Counted from the stretch's first letter, positions 46,664-56,666 are shown. The stretch: DNA of 64,000 bases from CAVVMA01 sp963830715 (GCA_963830715.1 CAWHNS010000015.1:28096-92095); one strand, 5' to 3'. The notes: generated from the sequence alone by a model not told the origin. A program made the numbers and translations.

Positions 46664-46906
46664 ATGCCCAAGCGGTCAAGGACGGGCAAGCCCGATGTGA
46701 ATCAGATGGCCGCAAACTTGATCGGCGCCATATCCGGCGATCTGCCGGACGAACAGGAGAGCGGAAAGAATCCGGCTGCTGTCGCGCTCGGACGCCGGCG
46801 CGGCGTCAAAGCCGGCATAGCACGCGCCGCCAAGCTGTCAAAACACTACCGGGTACGATCCTGCTATCGTGTTTTCCGGCTACGCGTATTACAGTCGAGA
46901 ACGATC
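46664..46906 (+). other. short basic protein fragment (GRRGG-type family)
   Basis: From the ATG at 46664: PDVNQMAANLIGAISGDLPD, then NPAAVALGRRRGVKAGIARA AKLS. This resembles a small bacterial family of unknown role that goes on for another ~25 residues; here the ending is lost and the frame runs in phase into the DUF6941 gene. Either truncated or frameshifted. Confidence 0.4.
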
Positions 46907-47353
46907 GTGAAAATCGAATTCTTGATCCTCGCAGATTCCGCCCAGGTCGCGGACGGCAAGCTGTTTCTGCTCGGAGGTGGCTGGAGCCTGCATCGCTCGG
47001 GAAATTTTCCCTCGCAGATTCAGTTCGCGATCGGCTTGAGCGTCCTGGTCCCGTGGAATGAAGCCGGAATACGGTATCCCAGCACGCTCACGATCGCGGA
47101 CGACGCCGGCGTCCCGATTGTCCCGCCGCTGAACGGGCAGATCGAAGTCGGCAAGTCCGATCAAATTCCGAACGGAATGACCCAGCGAGCCCTGTTCGCG
47201 GTAAACTTCAATATCGCATTGCCGCGTCCCGGCAGATACGTGGTCTCAGCGACCGCCGGCTCCTCGAAGACGGAGACCATTTTCGAGGCCATGTTCGTCG
47301 GCAAGAAGGTCGATTTCACGCCGGAGACCGGCCCCCTCGAACGCGGGAATTGA
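46907..47353 (+). CDS. DUF6941 family protein
   Basis: 148 residues from GTG at 46907: KIEFLILADSAQVADGKLFL, LGGGWSLHRSGNFPSQIQFA, VLVPWNEAGIRYPSTLTIAD and FNIALPRPGRYVVSATAGS. This looks like a compact immunoglobulin-like beta sandwich; from memory it fits DUF6941, of unknown function. The frame is open 240 bases upstream, but the GTG begins the conserved domain. Converges on ftsZ with 14 bases between stops. Confidence 0.75.
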   Translation: MKIEFLILADSAQVADGKLFLLGGGWSLHRSGNFPSQIQFAIGLSVLVPWNEAGIRYPSTLTIADDAGVPIVPPLNGQIEVGKSDQIPNGMTQRALFAVNFNIALPRPGRYVVSATAGSSKTETIFEAMFVGKKVDFTPETGPLERGN

Positions 47354-47367
47354 CCGCCGCTGCGTCC

Positions 47368-48660
47368 TCAATCCGCTTGCTTGCGCAGGAACGTCGGAAC
47401 GTCCAGGTTGTCCTCGCCGTCGAGCAACGGGTTCGGCTCGAGCTTGATCGGGCTGAAACCGGCCTCCTCCGCGCGGCGCTTGAACGTGGGGATATCCAGG
47501 CTGTCGTCCACGATCAGTCCCATCCTGCGTACCGGCTTCCCTTGCTGGTTGTTGAGGGGCGGCGGCTTGAGGACTTCAGACATCGCGGGCTGCGGGGCGT
47601 CCGGATCGATCGGACGCGTTGCCATCGCCTGGATCGGCGCGGTGACCGGCGCGCCTGAGGGCGAGTATTTTGCCGCCAACAGGGCCGCGGCGCCGTTCGA
47701 GTCCAGGCCGCCGAAGCCGGTCGCGATCACGGTGACCCGAATCTCATCGCCGATCCGCTCGTCGATCACGGCGCCGAAAATGATATTGGCGTCCTCGTGC
47801 GCCTCTTCCTGGATCAGGCTCAGCGCCTCGTTGACTTCGTAGAGCGACATCTCGGGACTGCCGGTGATATTGACCAGCAACCCGCGCGCGCCCTTGATCG
47901 ATACGTCTTCCAGCAGCGGGCTTGAGATCGCGCGCTGCGCCGCTTCGAGCGCCCGATTCTCGCCCGACGCGTTCGCCGAGCCCATCATCGCCATGCCGCG
48001 CTCGGCCATGATCGTGCGCACGTCGGCGAAGTCGAGGTTGATCAGCCCGTGAACGGTGACCAGCTCCGAAATTCCGCGCACCGCCTGCAGCAGCACGTCG
48101 TCGGCCTTCTTGAACGCGTCGCGCATCGAGGTGGTGCGGCTGGCGATCGAAAGCAGGCGTTGATTGGGAATCGTGATCAGCGTGTCAACCGCTTCCTTCA
48201 GATCGTGCAGGCCGTGGTCGGCCTGTTTCATCCGCCGCGTGCCTTCGAACTGGAAGGGCTTGGTCACGACGCCGACGGTCAACGCGCCCGCCTCGCGCGC
48301 CAGGCGCGCGATCACCGGCGCCGAGCCGGTCCCGGTGCCGCCGCCCATCCCTGCGGTAACGAATACCATCTCGGCGCCGCTGATGATCTCGCGCAGGCGT
48401 TCCTCGTCCTCGAGCGCGGCATTGCGGCCGATCTCGGGATTGCCGCCGGTGCCGCGGCCGCGCGTCAGGTTTTGTCCGATCTGGACGCGCAGCGGGGCGG
48501 CGTTGTTTTTGAGCGCCTGGCTGTCGGTATTGATCGCGACGAACTCGACGTTCTTGAGTCCCGCCTCAATCATGTGAGCGACCGCGTTACCGCCGCATCC
48601 GCCCGCCCCGATCACCTTGATTCTTGCGCCCGGGTCGGGATTGTCCATCAAAGTAATCAT
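47368..48660 (-). CDS. ftsZ: cell division protein FtsZ
   Basis: Tubulin-like GTPase forming the Z ring. KVIGAGGCGGNAVAHMIEAG, VFVTAGMGGGTGTGSAPVIA (tubulin signature GGGTGTG), NLDFADVRTIMAERGMAMMG and the T7 loop are all present. The C-terminal peptide LDVPTFLRKQAD resembles the usual FtsA/ZipA-binding tail, and a related DIPTFKRRAEEAGF segment lies about 35 residues before it. Start ATG at 48660 with GGAGGAG upstream, giving 430 residues. Last gene of the dcw cluster. Confidence 0.98.
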   Translation of the reverse strand: MITLMDNPDPGARIKVIGAGGCGGNAVAHMIEAGLKNVEFVAINTDSQALKNNAAPLRVQIGQNLTRGRGTGGNPEIGRNAALEDEERLREIISGAEMVFVTAGMGGGTGTGSAPVIARLAREAGALTVGVVTKPFQFEGTRRMKQADHGLHDLKEAVDTLITIPNQRLLSIASRTTSMRDAFKKADDVLLQAVRGISELVTVHGLINLDFADVRTIMAERGMAMMGSANASGENRALEAAQRAISSPLLEDVSIKGARGLLVNITGSPEMSLYEVNEALSLIQEEAHEDANIIFGAVIDERIGDEIRVTVIATGFGGLDSNGAAALLAAKYSPSGAPVTAPIQAMATRPIDPDAPQPAMSEVLKPPPLNNQQGKPVRRMGLIVDDSLDIPTFKRRAEEAGFSPIKLEPNPLLDGEDNLDVPTFLRKQAD

Positions 48661-48734
48661 TTCCACTCCTCCTACGGCTGTACGCGGCGCCTGGCTGCGC
48701 CCGCCCAGGAACCGGTGTTTTTTTCTTCGCCGGC

Positions 48735-49952
48735 TCAAAAAAAATCTCTCACCCAATCACTCACGCGGGAGCGCAACCGACCGAGGCGTCCGTGGCGCCC
48801 GACCCCGTTGGTCAGGACGCGCGAGGCGCCCGCGCAGAGCAAGAGTCCCGCCGCGGTCGTGAACATCGGCTTCATCAACTCGTCCGGCATCCCCTTGAGA
48901 TTGATCGGCAGGCCCAGCCGCACCGGGAGGTTGAAGATTCGCTCGGCCAGTTCCTGGGTACCTTCGAGCAGCGAGCTTCCGCCGACCAGGACCACCCCCG
49001 AGGCCAGGCTGTCCGCCACTCCCGATCGGATCAGTTCGCGCTGCACCATCGTGAAGATCTCTTCCATCCGCGGCTCGATAATCTCGCCCAGCATGCGGCG
49101 CGGGATCGAACTCGGCTCGCGCCCGCCGACGCCCGGCACCTGCACCACTTCGTCCGCGCCGACGACCAGGTTGGTCGCGACGCCGTAACTAATCTTCAAT
49201 GCCTCGGCATCGGCCATCGGCGTGCGCAGGCCCGCCGCGACGTCGCCGGTCAGATGATTGCCGCCCAGGGCGAGCACCGCGGTGTGCATCACCGCGCCGG
49301 CGTGGAGGACGATAATGTCCGTGGTGCCGCCGCCGATGTCCACCAGGGCGACCCCGAGTTCCCGCTCGTCGGGAAACAGCGCCGCTTCCGCGGAGGCCAG
49401 CGCCTGCAGGACCAACTCGTTGGGAGTGACGCCGGCGCGCTCGCAACACTTGGTGAGATTCTGGCCGTAGCTCTGCGCGGCAGTCACGATGTGAATTCGC
49501 GCTTCGAGCCGCACGCCGGCCATTCCGACCGGATCGCGCACCCCGTCCTGATCGTCGACCGCGAACTGCTGCGGCAGGACGTGCAGGACCTGGCGGTCGA
49601 GCGGAATCGCGACCGCGCGGGCCGCATCGATCACGCGCTCGACGTCGCGCGCGCTGACTTCACCGCCGCGCACAGCGACGATCCCGTGGCTGTTGAGTCC
49701 TCGTATATGGGCCCCGGCGACTCCGACCATCGCCACGCCGACCCTTGCCCCGGAGGTCTTCTCAGCCTCGATGAGCGCGGTCTTGATAGCGTCAACCGTG
49801 GCCTCGATATTGACCACCACGCCCTTGCGCAACCCGCTGCACGGCGCAACTCCGTGACCGAGCAGGGCCAGTGCGCCGTCGTCAGCGCCCTCGGCCACGA
49901 GCGCGCAGACCTTGCTGGTGCCAACGTCGAGTGCGGCCAGGATGTTTCTCAT
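48735..49952 (-). CDS. ftsA: cell division protein FtsA
   Basis: Actin-like membrane tether for FtsZ. RNILAALDVGTSKVCALVAE, VGVAMVGVAGAHIRGLNSHG, LVDIGGGTTDIIVLHAGAVM and SGVVLVGGSSLLEGTQELAE are the nucleotide-binding blocks. The C-terminus LRSRVSDWVRDFF forms the membrane-binding amphipathic helix. 405 residues, intact. ATGA overlap with ftsQ. Confidence 0.97.
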   Translation of the reverse strand: MRNILAALDVGTSKVCALVAEGADDGALALLGHGVAPCSGLRKGVVVNIEATVDAIKTALIEAEKTSGARVGVAMVGVAGAHIRGLNSHGIVAVRGGEVSARDVERVIDAARAVAIPLDRQVLHVLPQQFAVDDQDGVRDPVGMAGVRLEARIHIVTAAQSYGQNLTKCCERAGVTPNELVLQALASAEAALFPDERELGVALVDIGGGTTDIIVLHAGAVMHTAVLALGGNHLTGDVAAGLRTPMADAEALKISYGVATNLVVGADEVVQVPGVGGREPSSIPRRMLGEIIEPRMEEIFTMVQRELIRSGVADSLASGVVLVGGSSLLEGTQELAERIFNLPVRLGLPINLKGMPDELMKPMFTTAAGLLLCAGASRVLTNGVGRHGRLGRLRSRVSDWVRDFF

Positions 49953-50755
49953 CGCAGGTCCGCCTCGATCACGCTCCAGGTGTGCGTCTTGCGCGGGGCG
50001 GCAGCGACGAGCGCGGCGTCTTGCTTGAAAGATCTGGCCGGGACCTTAGCGAGCGCGAGCTTTCCAACTTTTTCCGGCGTGCGGCGCTTTGCGGACGAGA
50101 TCGGCGCCGGCCGCAGGCGCATCACGGCCTGTCCGGGCGTGGTCATGTCGAGCGTGGCGATCTCCGCCTCGCGGCCGCGCCATCGCTGGAGCACCCTGGC
50201 GGCCCGCGGCAATTCGAAAGCCGCCCGGTCGAGGTCGAGCACGAGTTCGGTCCGCGAACGGTCGAGGAAGAGCGAGGCCTCGCCGTCTCCGGCGAGCCGC
50301 ATCTCCGAAATCAACTGGGAAAGCTGAGCCTCGGCCCTCACCAGGACCGACGCGTAATCGATCAGCGCCCTGGCGCTCGCGGTTTCGAGCGGCGCCCCGC
50401 TCATGATCGGCAGGTTATCTTCCGCGCCCGAGGAGACCGGGCCGCGTAATTCACCCGATTCTGAGAGCGTGTAGAATCCGTCACTCCGCTCAACCATCGC
50501 GACCGAGCCGGTCAAGTCGCCGGCATGGAACGATCGCCGCGCCCGGGGCGTCGGAAGATGCCGGACCAGCGCGGCCGCATCGAGCACGCGTGCGCGATAG
50601 TGGTCGCAGGCGCCGAGCACGCGGCGCGCGAACGCAGTCCTGGGCGCGCGCAGGCCGCTCAGGTAGCCGAGGGTGAAAAACGCGATCAGCGCCAGGCCGC
50701 CAAGCCGCCAGCTCCATCCTGCGCCGCTATGCTTGACCTTCTTCCTCCTCACCAC
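49949..50755 (-). CDS. ftsQ: FtsQ-like cell division protein
   Basis: 268 residues with a basic start (VRRKKVKHSG), one membrane helix (LGGLALIAFFTLGYLSGL) and a periplasmic domain containing GFYTLSESGELRGPVSS and NLPIMSGAPLE, the beta-domain entry. Position between murB and ftsA, plus topology, makes FtsQ the best call. The normal POTRA domain between the helix and the beta domain is shortened and not recognisable (only ~60 residues). A Lys/Ala-rich tail ends the protein. Confidence 0.75.
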   Translation of the reverse strand: MVRRKKVKHSGAGWSWRLGGLALIAFFTLGYLSGLRAPRTAFARRVLGACDHYRARVLDAAALVRHLPTPRARRSFHAGDLTGSVAMVERSDGFYTLSESGELRGPVSSGAEDNLPIMSGAPLETASARALIDYASVLVRAEAQLSQLISEMRLAGDGEASLFLDRSRTELVLDLDRAAFELPRAARVLQRWRGREAEIATLDMTTPGQAVMRLRPAPISSAKRRTPEKVGKLALAKVPARSFKQDAALVAAAPRKTHTWSVIEADLR

Positions 50756-50797
50756 GTCCTCCTCGCCACAACGCCGTCCCCGGCGGCCCCTGCCCTC

Positions 50798-51700
50798 TTA
50801 CCAGTCGCCGACCAGCTTCACCTCTGCTTCGAGCTCGACTCCGCTGTTTTCTCTGACCTTGTCGCGCGCCAGCTCGATCAGGCCGCGCACTTCGGCCGCG
50901 CGGGCTCCACCCAGATTCACGATAAAGTTGGCATGTTGATCTGAAAAGGCAGCGCCGCCGAGTCGCGTGCCCTTGAGTCCGGCCCCTTCCAGCAAGCGTC
51001 CAGCAAAGTTGCCTGGTGGATTCTTGAAGATCGACCCCGCGTTGGGCATCGCCAGCGGCTGCCGCGCGCTGCGTTTCGCCCTGAGCTCCGCCACCTTCGC
51101 CCGCATCGCGTCGCGATCTCCTTCAGCGAGCTCGAAATCGACCCGGGTGATCATGAATCCAGCCGGTAGATTGGTGCGCCGATAGGCGAAGCCGACCTCG
51201 CCCCGGCCCAGCGCGCGCAACTGGCCCTGGATGGTGACGCCATGCACGACCGTTACGACTTTAGCCATCTCGCCGCCGAAGGCGCCGGCGTTCATCACTA
51301 GGCCGCCGCCGACTGTTCCCGGGATGCCCTCTCCAAACTCGAGGCCCTGCAACCCGCGTGAAACCACGGTTTCGACCAGCACGCCGAATGGCAAACCGGC
51401 ACCGGCGAAGACCTGGCGTTCGTTTATCCTGAGGTAGTTGAATCCATCGCCGAGCCGGACGACGAGGCCGCGAATCCCGCGGTCGCTCACCAGCAGATTG
51501 GTTCCGGCCCCCAGGCAAAAAGCCGGCACACCGCAGCGATACGCCGACGCCATCGCGGCCATCAGCTCGGACTCGGTCGCGACGGTGATCAGCAGGTCAG
51601 CCGGTCCTCCGATACGAAATGAAGTGAAATCCGCGAGCGGCCGGCCAGCCGCCAAGCGATTGCCGAAAAGCGCGGCGAGTTCCCGCTCAAGCGCGCTCAT
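50798..51700 (-). CDS. murB: UDP-N-acetylenolpyruvoylglucosamine reductase
   Basis: FAD enzyme making UDP-MurNAc. FTSFRIGGPADLLITVATES, CLGAGTNLLVSDRGIRGLVV, FGEGIPGTVGGGLVMNAGAF (type II), FAYRRTNLPAGFMITRVDFE and NAGSIFKNPPGNFAGRLLE. 300 residues from the ATG at 51700, which overlaps the murC stop by 14 bases; the open frame extends to 51760. Followed by ftsQ; ddl is not between them. Confidence 0.97.
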   Translation of the reverse strand: MSALERELAALFGNRLAAGRPLADFTSFRIGGPADLLITVATESELMAAMASAYRCGVPAFCLGAGTNLLVSDRGIRGLVVRLGDGFNYLRINERQVFAGAGLPFGVLVETVVSRGLQGLEFGEGIPGTVGGGLVMNAGAFGGEMAKVVTVVHGVTIQGQLRALGRGEVGFAYRRTNLPAGFMITRVDFELAEGDRDAMRAKVAELRAKRSARQPLAMPNAGSIFKNPPGNFAGRLLEGAGLKGTRLGGAAFSDQHANFIVNLGGARAAEVRGLIELARDKVRENSGVELEAEVKLVGDW

Positions 51701-53108
51701 GGATTGTCGCCTCGCCGGCAAGCGCGCACAGCAGTTCGTCGCCAATCCGGTAGACATCACCGGCTCCCAATGTCACCACAAGATCACCCGGCCGTGAGGC
51801 CTCGGCCACGACCCCGACGGCATCGCCGGCCTCGAGGTAGCGGACTTCAAGATGACCGCGCGCGCGCAGAGCTTCGTACAGGCGCCACGAGGAAACTCCC
51901 GAAATCGGCTCCTCGCCCGCCGGGTAGACGTCCAGCAGGAAAAGCAGATCGGCGTCGTCGAAGGCGGAGAGGAAGTCGTCGAACAGGTCGCGAAGGCGGG
52001 TGAAGCGATGAGGTTGGAAAACGGCCACCATCCGTTTGCCGAACGCGGCGCGCGCGGCGGCAAGCGTCGCGCGGACTTCTTCCGGATGATGGGCGTAGTC
52101 GTCGAGTACGATACGGCCGGCGGCTTCGCCCTTCACCTCGAAGCGCCGGTAGATTCCCGAGAACGACGCGAGCGAGCGCGCCGCCACTCCGAAGTCGATT
52201 CCAAGTTCGAGCGCAACCGCGATCGCGGCCAGCGCATTCAGCGCCACATGACGGCCCGGCGACGGGACCGTGACCGTCCCGAGCGCCGCGCCGCGATGGA
52301 AGACGTCGAAGCGCGTCGAGAATCCATCTACTGTAATACCCTCGGCGCGAAGATCCGCGTCGGCCGCGACGCCGAAAGTAACCATCGGCTTGCGAACCGC
52401 CGGCAGCAGTCCGCGAACGTTGATGCTGTCGATCCCGAGCACCGACGTTCCGTAGAACGGGACGCGATTGATGAAGCTCTGGTACGCCTCGCGCACGCGC
52501 TCCATCGTGCCGTAATGATCGAGATGCTCCGGATCGATGTTGGTCACGACCGCGACGGTCGGCAGCAGCAGCAGAAAGGAGGCGTCACTCTCGTCGGCTT
52601 CGGCGATCATGTAATCGCCCCGTCCAAGGCGAACGTTGCTTCCTTGGGAGCGCAGGTTGCCGCCGATCGCGACGGTTGGGTCCATCCCGGCGGCCTCCGC
52701 GATCAGTGCGAGCAATGAAGTGGTGGTGGTCTTGCCGTGCGTGCCGGCCACCGCGACGCCGACCTTCGCCATCCGGAGCAATTCGCCGAGCATCTCGGCC
52801 CTCGGGATGACCGGAATCTTGAGCTCGCGCGCGCGCACCACCTCGGGATTCGAGAACTTCACGGCGGAAGAGATAACCACCGCGTCGAGCGATCCGCCGA
52901 GGTGATCCGGATGATGGCCGCAGCTCATCTCGACCCCGAGCGCGGCCAGCCGATCGGTGGTCGCGGTTTGACGGAGATCGCATCCACTAACCGCGAAGCC
53001 CAGTTTGCGGCTCAACTCGGCGATCCCGCTCATGCCGGCACCGCCGACGCCGATAAAATGAAGGCGCCGCTGCCTGGTCAAAAGGCCGGCCGGTACGAAC
53101 TGGCTCAC
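51687..53108 (-). CDS. murC: UDP-N-acetylmuramate--L-alanine ligase
   Basis: Adds L-Ala to UDP-MurNAc. Start GTG at 53108 overlaps murG (GTGA); 473 residues. RRLHFIGVGGAGMSGIAELS, VAVAGTHGKTTTTSLLALIA (P-loop), NIDPEHLDHYGTMERV and LDDYAHHPEEVRATLAAARA are standard; the C-terminal domain has VTLGAGDVYRIG. Intact. Confidence 0.97.
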   Translation of the reverse strand: MSQFVPAGLLTRQRRLHFIGVGGAGMSGIAELSRKLGFAVSGCDLRQTATTDRLAALGVEMSCGHHPDHLGGSLDAVVISSAVKFSNPEVVRARELKIPVIPRAEMLGELLRMAKVGVAVAGTHGKTTTTSLLALIAEAAGMDPTVAIGGNLRSQGSNVRLGRGDYMIAEADESDASFLLLLPTVAVVTNIDPEHLDHYGTMERVREAYQSFINRVPFYGTSVLGIDSINVRGLLPAVRKPMVTFGVAADADLRAEGITVDGFSTRFDVFHRGAALGTVTVPSPGRHVALNALAAIAVALELGIDFGVAARSLASFSGIYRRFEVKGEAAGRIVLDDYAHHPEEVRATLAAARAAFGKRMVAVFQPHRFTRLRDLFDDFLSAFDDADLLFLLDVYPAGEEPISGVSSWRLYEALRARGHLEVRYLEAGDAVGVVAEASRPGDLVVTLGAGDVYRIGDELLCALAGEATIHERA

Positions 53109-54193
53109 GCCGCGCGCCTCCCGCGGTCCGCGATTTCGAAACACAGCCGCGCGATTCGCGCCGCCGCATCGGGTCTCGCGGCGCCGTGCGCCCGCCGCCC
53201 CATCTCGCAAAGCCCCACCGGATCGGAAACCAGCTTTTCCACCGCGGCCTTGAGATTTTCCGCAAGATGCTCGTCATCGCGAATCACGATCGCGCCGCCG
53301 AGTTTCTCCACCACCCGGGCGTTGAACAGTTGCTGCTGATCGCGATGAAAGGGATATGGGACGAAAATCGCAGGCCGCGCCGCCGCGGCGATCTCTGCGA
53401 CGGTCATCGCGCCCGCGCGACTGACCACCAGATTGGCGCAATCCAGTGCGGAGGCCGTGTCTTCAATGAACGGCACGACCCGCGCTTCGAGGTCTATTTT
53501 TCGGTACCCTTCCCTCACCAACTCCGCATCCGCATCCCCGGTCTGGTGAACAATTGCCAACTTTATAACAGTTTTACCGATCGTTTGGAAAGCTTTGAGA
53601 ATCCCAACATTTAGACGATGGGCGCCCGTCGAGCCGCCGAGGATGAGGATCCGGACAGAGTTATCCACAGGCCGTTGATCAACACCCCTGGGGACAACCC
53701 GGAGCGGATTCCCGGTCACCTCGACCTTGTCCCGATTGAAAAACGGCGCGGCCTCCTCGAAGCCGACGCAAATCTTTCGCGCGAAGCGCCACAGGAGGCG
53801 GTTCGAGAGTCCCGGCCTGGTATTCTGCTCCATCAGGATGAGCGGAACACGCCTCAGGATCGCAGCCACAGCAACCGGCGCGGACGCATAGCCGCCCGCG
53901 CTCACGACCAGCGCCGGATCAAACTCGGAGAGCAGGGCCATCGACTGCGCGAGCGCGCCGAAAAACTGAATCGACGCTCCGACCCGATCGCGAAGCCGAT
54001 GACCTATAAGCCCGCGCATCGGGAATAGCCGATAGCGGAGGCCGCTTCGCGGCAGCCATTGCGCCTCGAAACCTGCGCTGCTTCCGACGAAGACCATCTC
54101 GGTGGCGGGTCGCTGGCGGGCGAGTTCCTCTCCGACCGCGATCGCGGGAAACAGATGCCCTCCGGTTCCTCCGCCTGCGATTATCACCTTCAT
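53105..54193 (-). CDS. murG: UDP-N-acetylglucosamine--undecaprenyl-PP-MurNAc-pentapeptide transferase
   Basis: Makes lipid II at the inner face of the membrane. MKVIIAGGGTGGHLFPAIAV, LMEQNTRPGLSNRLLWRFA, ILILGGSTGAHRLNVGILKA and VSRAGAMTVAEIAAAARPAI, then FVPYPFHRDQQQLFNARVVE. 362 residues, intact. Typical GT-B glycosyltransferase; follows ftsW. Confidence 0.98.
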   Translation of the reverse strand: MKVIIAGGGTGGHLFPAIAVGEELARQRPATEMVFVGSSAGFEAQWLPRSGLRYRLFPMRGLIGHRLRDRVGASIQFFGALAQSMALLSEFDPALVVSAGGYASAPVAVAAILRRVPLILMEQNTRPGLSNRLLWRFARKICVGFEEAAPFFNRDKVEVTGNPLRVVPRGVDQRPVDNSVRILILGGSTGAHRLNVGILKAFQTIGKTVIKLAIVHQTGDADAELVREGYRKIDLEARVVPFIEDTASALDCANLVVSRAGAMTVAEIAAAARPAIFVPYPFHRDQQQLFNARVVEKLGGAIVIRDDEHLAENLKAAVEKLVSDPVGLCEMGRRAHGAARPDAAARIARLCFEIADRGRRAA

Positions 54194-54240
54194 CCTCTTG
54201 CGGCCGGCACGCCGGAACGGGCAGTCGCCATGAGATCATC

Positions 54241-55384
54241 TCACCGCCGGGCGGCGGCCGAGCGCCAGCAGGCCCCCAGCGTCGCCATCGACATCACCAT
54301 CGCGGTCCCGCCATAGCTCAGAAACGGCAGCGGCAGTCCCTTGGTCGGGATCATGCCGACGACCACCGCCAGGTTGATCAGGGCCTGCAGCGACAGCAGC
54401 GACGTGAGTCCGACCGCGAGCAGGCTCGCAAAGGGATCGGGCTCGTCGTGGGCGATTCTGAGTCCGCGCCACATGATCACGCCGAACAGCGCGACCACCA
54501 CGAGGCCGCCGGCGATTCCGAATTCCTCGCCGACCACGGCGAAGACGAAGTCGGTATGGGCCTGCGGCAGGTAGAACATCTTCTGGCGGCCGATACCCAG
54601 CCCCACGCCCCACTTTCCGCCGGCCCCCAGCGCGATGAAAGACTGGACCAGCTGGAAGCCGGCGCCGCGCGCGGCCTGGTACGGATCGAGAAACGAGGTC
54701 AACCGGCGCATCCTGTAGGTTTTTCGTACAGCCTGTGCGATCAGGATCGGGACTGCGGCGGCGCCGGCGGCGCCGAGATGAGACGGCTTGCGAGCCGGCG
54801 GCATACAGCATCGCAAACATCAATACCGCGAGCATCACGGTCGTGCCGAAGTCCGGCTGCCTCAGGACCAGCAGCGCGGTAAGGCCGACGGTCGCGAACA
54901 CCGGCAGCGGGCCGGCGCCGAACTTCTCCATCCGCTCCTGCCGATTGCCGAGGAAGCGGGCCAGGAAGAAGACCGTCGCGAACTTCACCAGCTCGGAAGG
55001 CTCGGCGAGGACCGGCCCGAGGCGCAGCCATCGCCGCGCGCCGCCGCGCACCACGCCCAGCCCCGGGAGCCAGATCGCGATCAGCATCGCGATCGAAATC
55101 AGCATCAGCGGATAGGCCAGGCGCCGGAACCCGCGCAGCGAGAATTGCGAGAGCAATATCAGTGCGACCGCGCCCAGCCCGATATGCAACAGGTGCAGCC
55201 TGAAGTAATGGAACGGATCGCCGGTCTTTTCCTGGGCGAGGAAATAAGTGGTGTTGAGCACCATCAGGCCGCCGAGGGTCATCAGCGCGAGCGCCGGCAG
55301 CCAGAGCCACGGGTCGCTGCGCCGATATGTGACCGCCTCAAAGCGCCCGAACCAGCTTCTTAAATAATTCCCCACGCTCCGCAT
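54241..55384 (-). CDS. ftsW: lipid II polymerase FtsW (frameshifted)
   Basis: SEDS-family glycosyltransferase for septal peptidoglycan. About ten membrane helices; GARRWLRLGPVLAEPSELVK includes the conserved EPSELVK, and the last part has HTDFVFAVVGEEFGIAGGLV and TKGLPLPFLSYGGTAMVM. One frame change near 54785 joins YAAG to KPSHLGAAGAAAVPILIAQA. Start ATG at 55384 overlaps murD by 47 bases; no better start exists in frame. Corrected length ~381. Confidence 0.95.
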
Positions 55385-56666
55385 AATCCTTGAATTGATC
55401 GAAACTCGAGCACGCCGGCGACAGCAAAACCGTATCGCCCGCCACCGCGACGCTCGCGGCCCGTTCGAACGCTTCGCTCAGAGTCGGCGCGAGCTCGATC
55501 ACGGTCGCATCGCCGAGCGCCGATCGCATTTTCTCGCGCGCCTCGCCGATCAGGATCGCAAGCCTGACCTTCGCCCTGAGCGGCGCACGCAGAGGCCCGT
55601 AGTCGCCGCCCTTGTCGAGTCCCCCCGCGATCAGCACGATCGGCGGCTCGATCGCCGCGATGGCCTCGACCACCGCGCCGACGTTGGTGCCCTTGGAGTC
55701 GTCGATGAAGGTCACACCGTTGACTTCGCGAACCGGCTCGATCCGATGGGCCAGCGGCTCGAAACCGGCGAGTGCGCGCTCGACGTGCCGGGCATCGACG
55801 CCCACGTCCATCACCAGCGCAGCCGCCGCCGCTGCCATAGCGTTGGCGACATTGTGTTCGCCGTGCAGCTTGAACCCGCGCAAGTCGATACGCGCGCGCC
55901 GCGATCCGTCGTCGAACATCAGGGCTTCGCCGTCGCGCCAGATGCCGGGCACCCCGGGCGCGGTCAGGCTGAAGCCCAGTACCTGCGACTTCACCTCGCG
56001 GGACAGCGCCCACACTCCAGGATCGTCGCGGTTGAGGATCGCCCAGTCGCCGCGATCCTGCATCGCGAACATCCGCGCCTTCGCGTGCCCATAATCCGCC
56101 AGGTCGCGGTAGCGATCGAAGTGATCGTCGGTGAGATTGAGATATACACCAACCCGGGGCTTGAAGGTCTGGACCCATTCGAGCTGGAAGCTCGAAACTT
56201 CGACCACCGCGAGGTCCGGATCGCTTCCGACTGCTTCGAGCAGCGGCGTGCCGAGATTTCCGCCGACGAAAGTTTTACGGCCCGCGGCCTTGAAGATTTC
56301 GCCGATCATCACCGTGACGGTGCTTTTGCCGTTGGTGCCGGTAATCGCGACAATCGGGGCATCGATAAAGCGCGAGGCGAGCTCGATCTCGCTCATGACC
56401 GGGATTCGCAACGCGCTCGCGCGCCGCAGAAGTATCGAGTCGCGAGGCACGCCCGGACTCACGACCACCAGCTCGGCGCCCGCGAGCCACGCGGGATCTT
56501 CGGCGCCGAGGCGGAGCTCACCGCGCGGCAGCCGGCTTTGCTGGACGTCGGTGCGGCGATCGACGAGCGTCAGCGCGGCGCCGCGATCGGCGAGGAAGCG
56601 CGCGGCGGCCAGACCAGTTACTCCCAACCCGACCACCATCGCGCGCTTTCCTCCGAGTTCGATCAC
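55338..56666 (-). CDS. murD: UDP-N-acetylmuramoylalanine--D-glutamate ligase
   Basis: Adds D-Glu to the precursor. Start GTG at 56666 (VIELGGKRAMVVGLGVTGLA), overlapping the mraY stop by GTGA. VAITGTNGKSTVTVMIGEIF (P-loop), VEVSSFQLEWVQTFKPRVG, NLTDDHFDRYRDLADYGHAK, FIDDSKGTNVGAVVEAIAAI and LLSPACSSFDQFKDYAERGE. 442 residues, intact. Confidence 0.97.
   Translation of the reverse strand: MIELGGKRAMVVGLGVTGLAAARFLADRGAALTLVDRRTDVQQSRLPRGELRLGAEDPAWLAGAELVVVSPGVPRDSILLRRASALRIPVMSEIELASRFIDAPIVAITGTNGKSTVTVMIGEIFKAAGRKTFVGGNLGTPLLEAVGSDPDLAVVEVSSFQLEWVQTFKPRVGVYLNLTDDHFDRYRDLADYGHAKARMFAMQDRGDWAILNRDDPGVWALSREVKSQVLGFSLTAPGVPGIWRDGEALMFDDGSRRARIDLRGFKLHGEHNVANAMAAAAAALVMDVGVDARHVERALAGFEPLAHRIEPVREVNGVTFIDDSKGTNVGAVVEAIAAIEPPIVLIAGGLDKGGDYGPLRAPLRAKVRLAILIGEAREKMRSALGDATVIELAPTLSEAFERAASVAVAGDTVLLSPACSSFDQFKDYAERGELFKKLVRAL

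Noticed and set aside
46628..47353. Single 241-residue protein joining the basic fragment to DUF6941
   Set aside because: The two parts resemble unrelated families and a GTG with suitable context lies exactly at the DUF6941 domain start.
48792..50327. 511-codon plus-strand frame opposite ftsA/ftsQ, and similar long frames opposite rseP (4474-6066), murD (55395-56768) and mraY (56765-58222)
   Set aside because: All mirror well-identified genes on the minus strand and have no recognisable domain.
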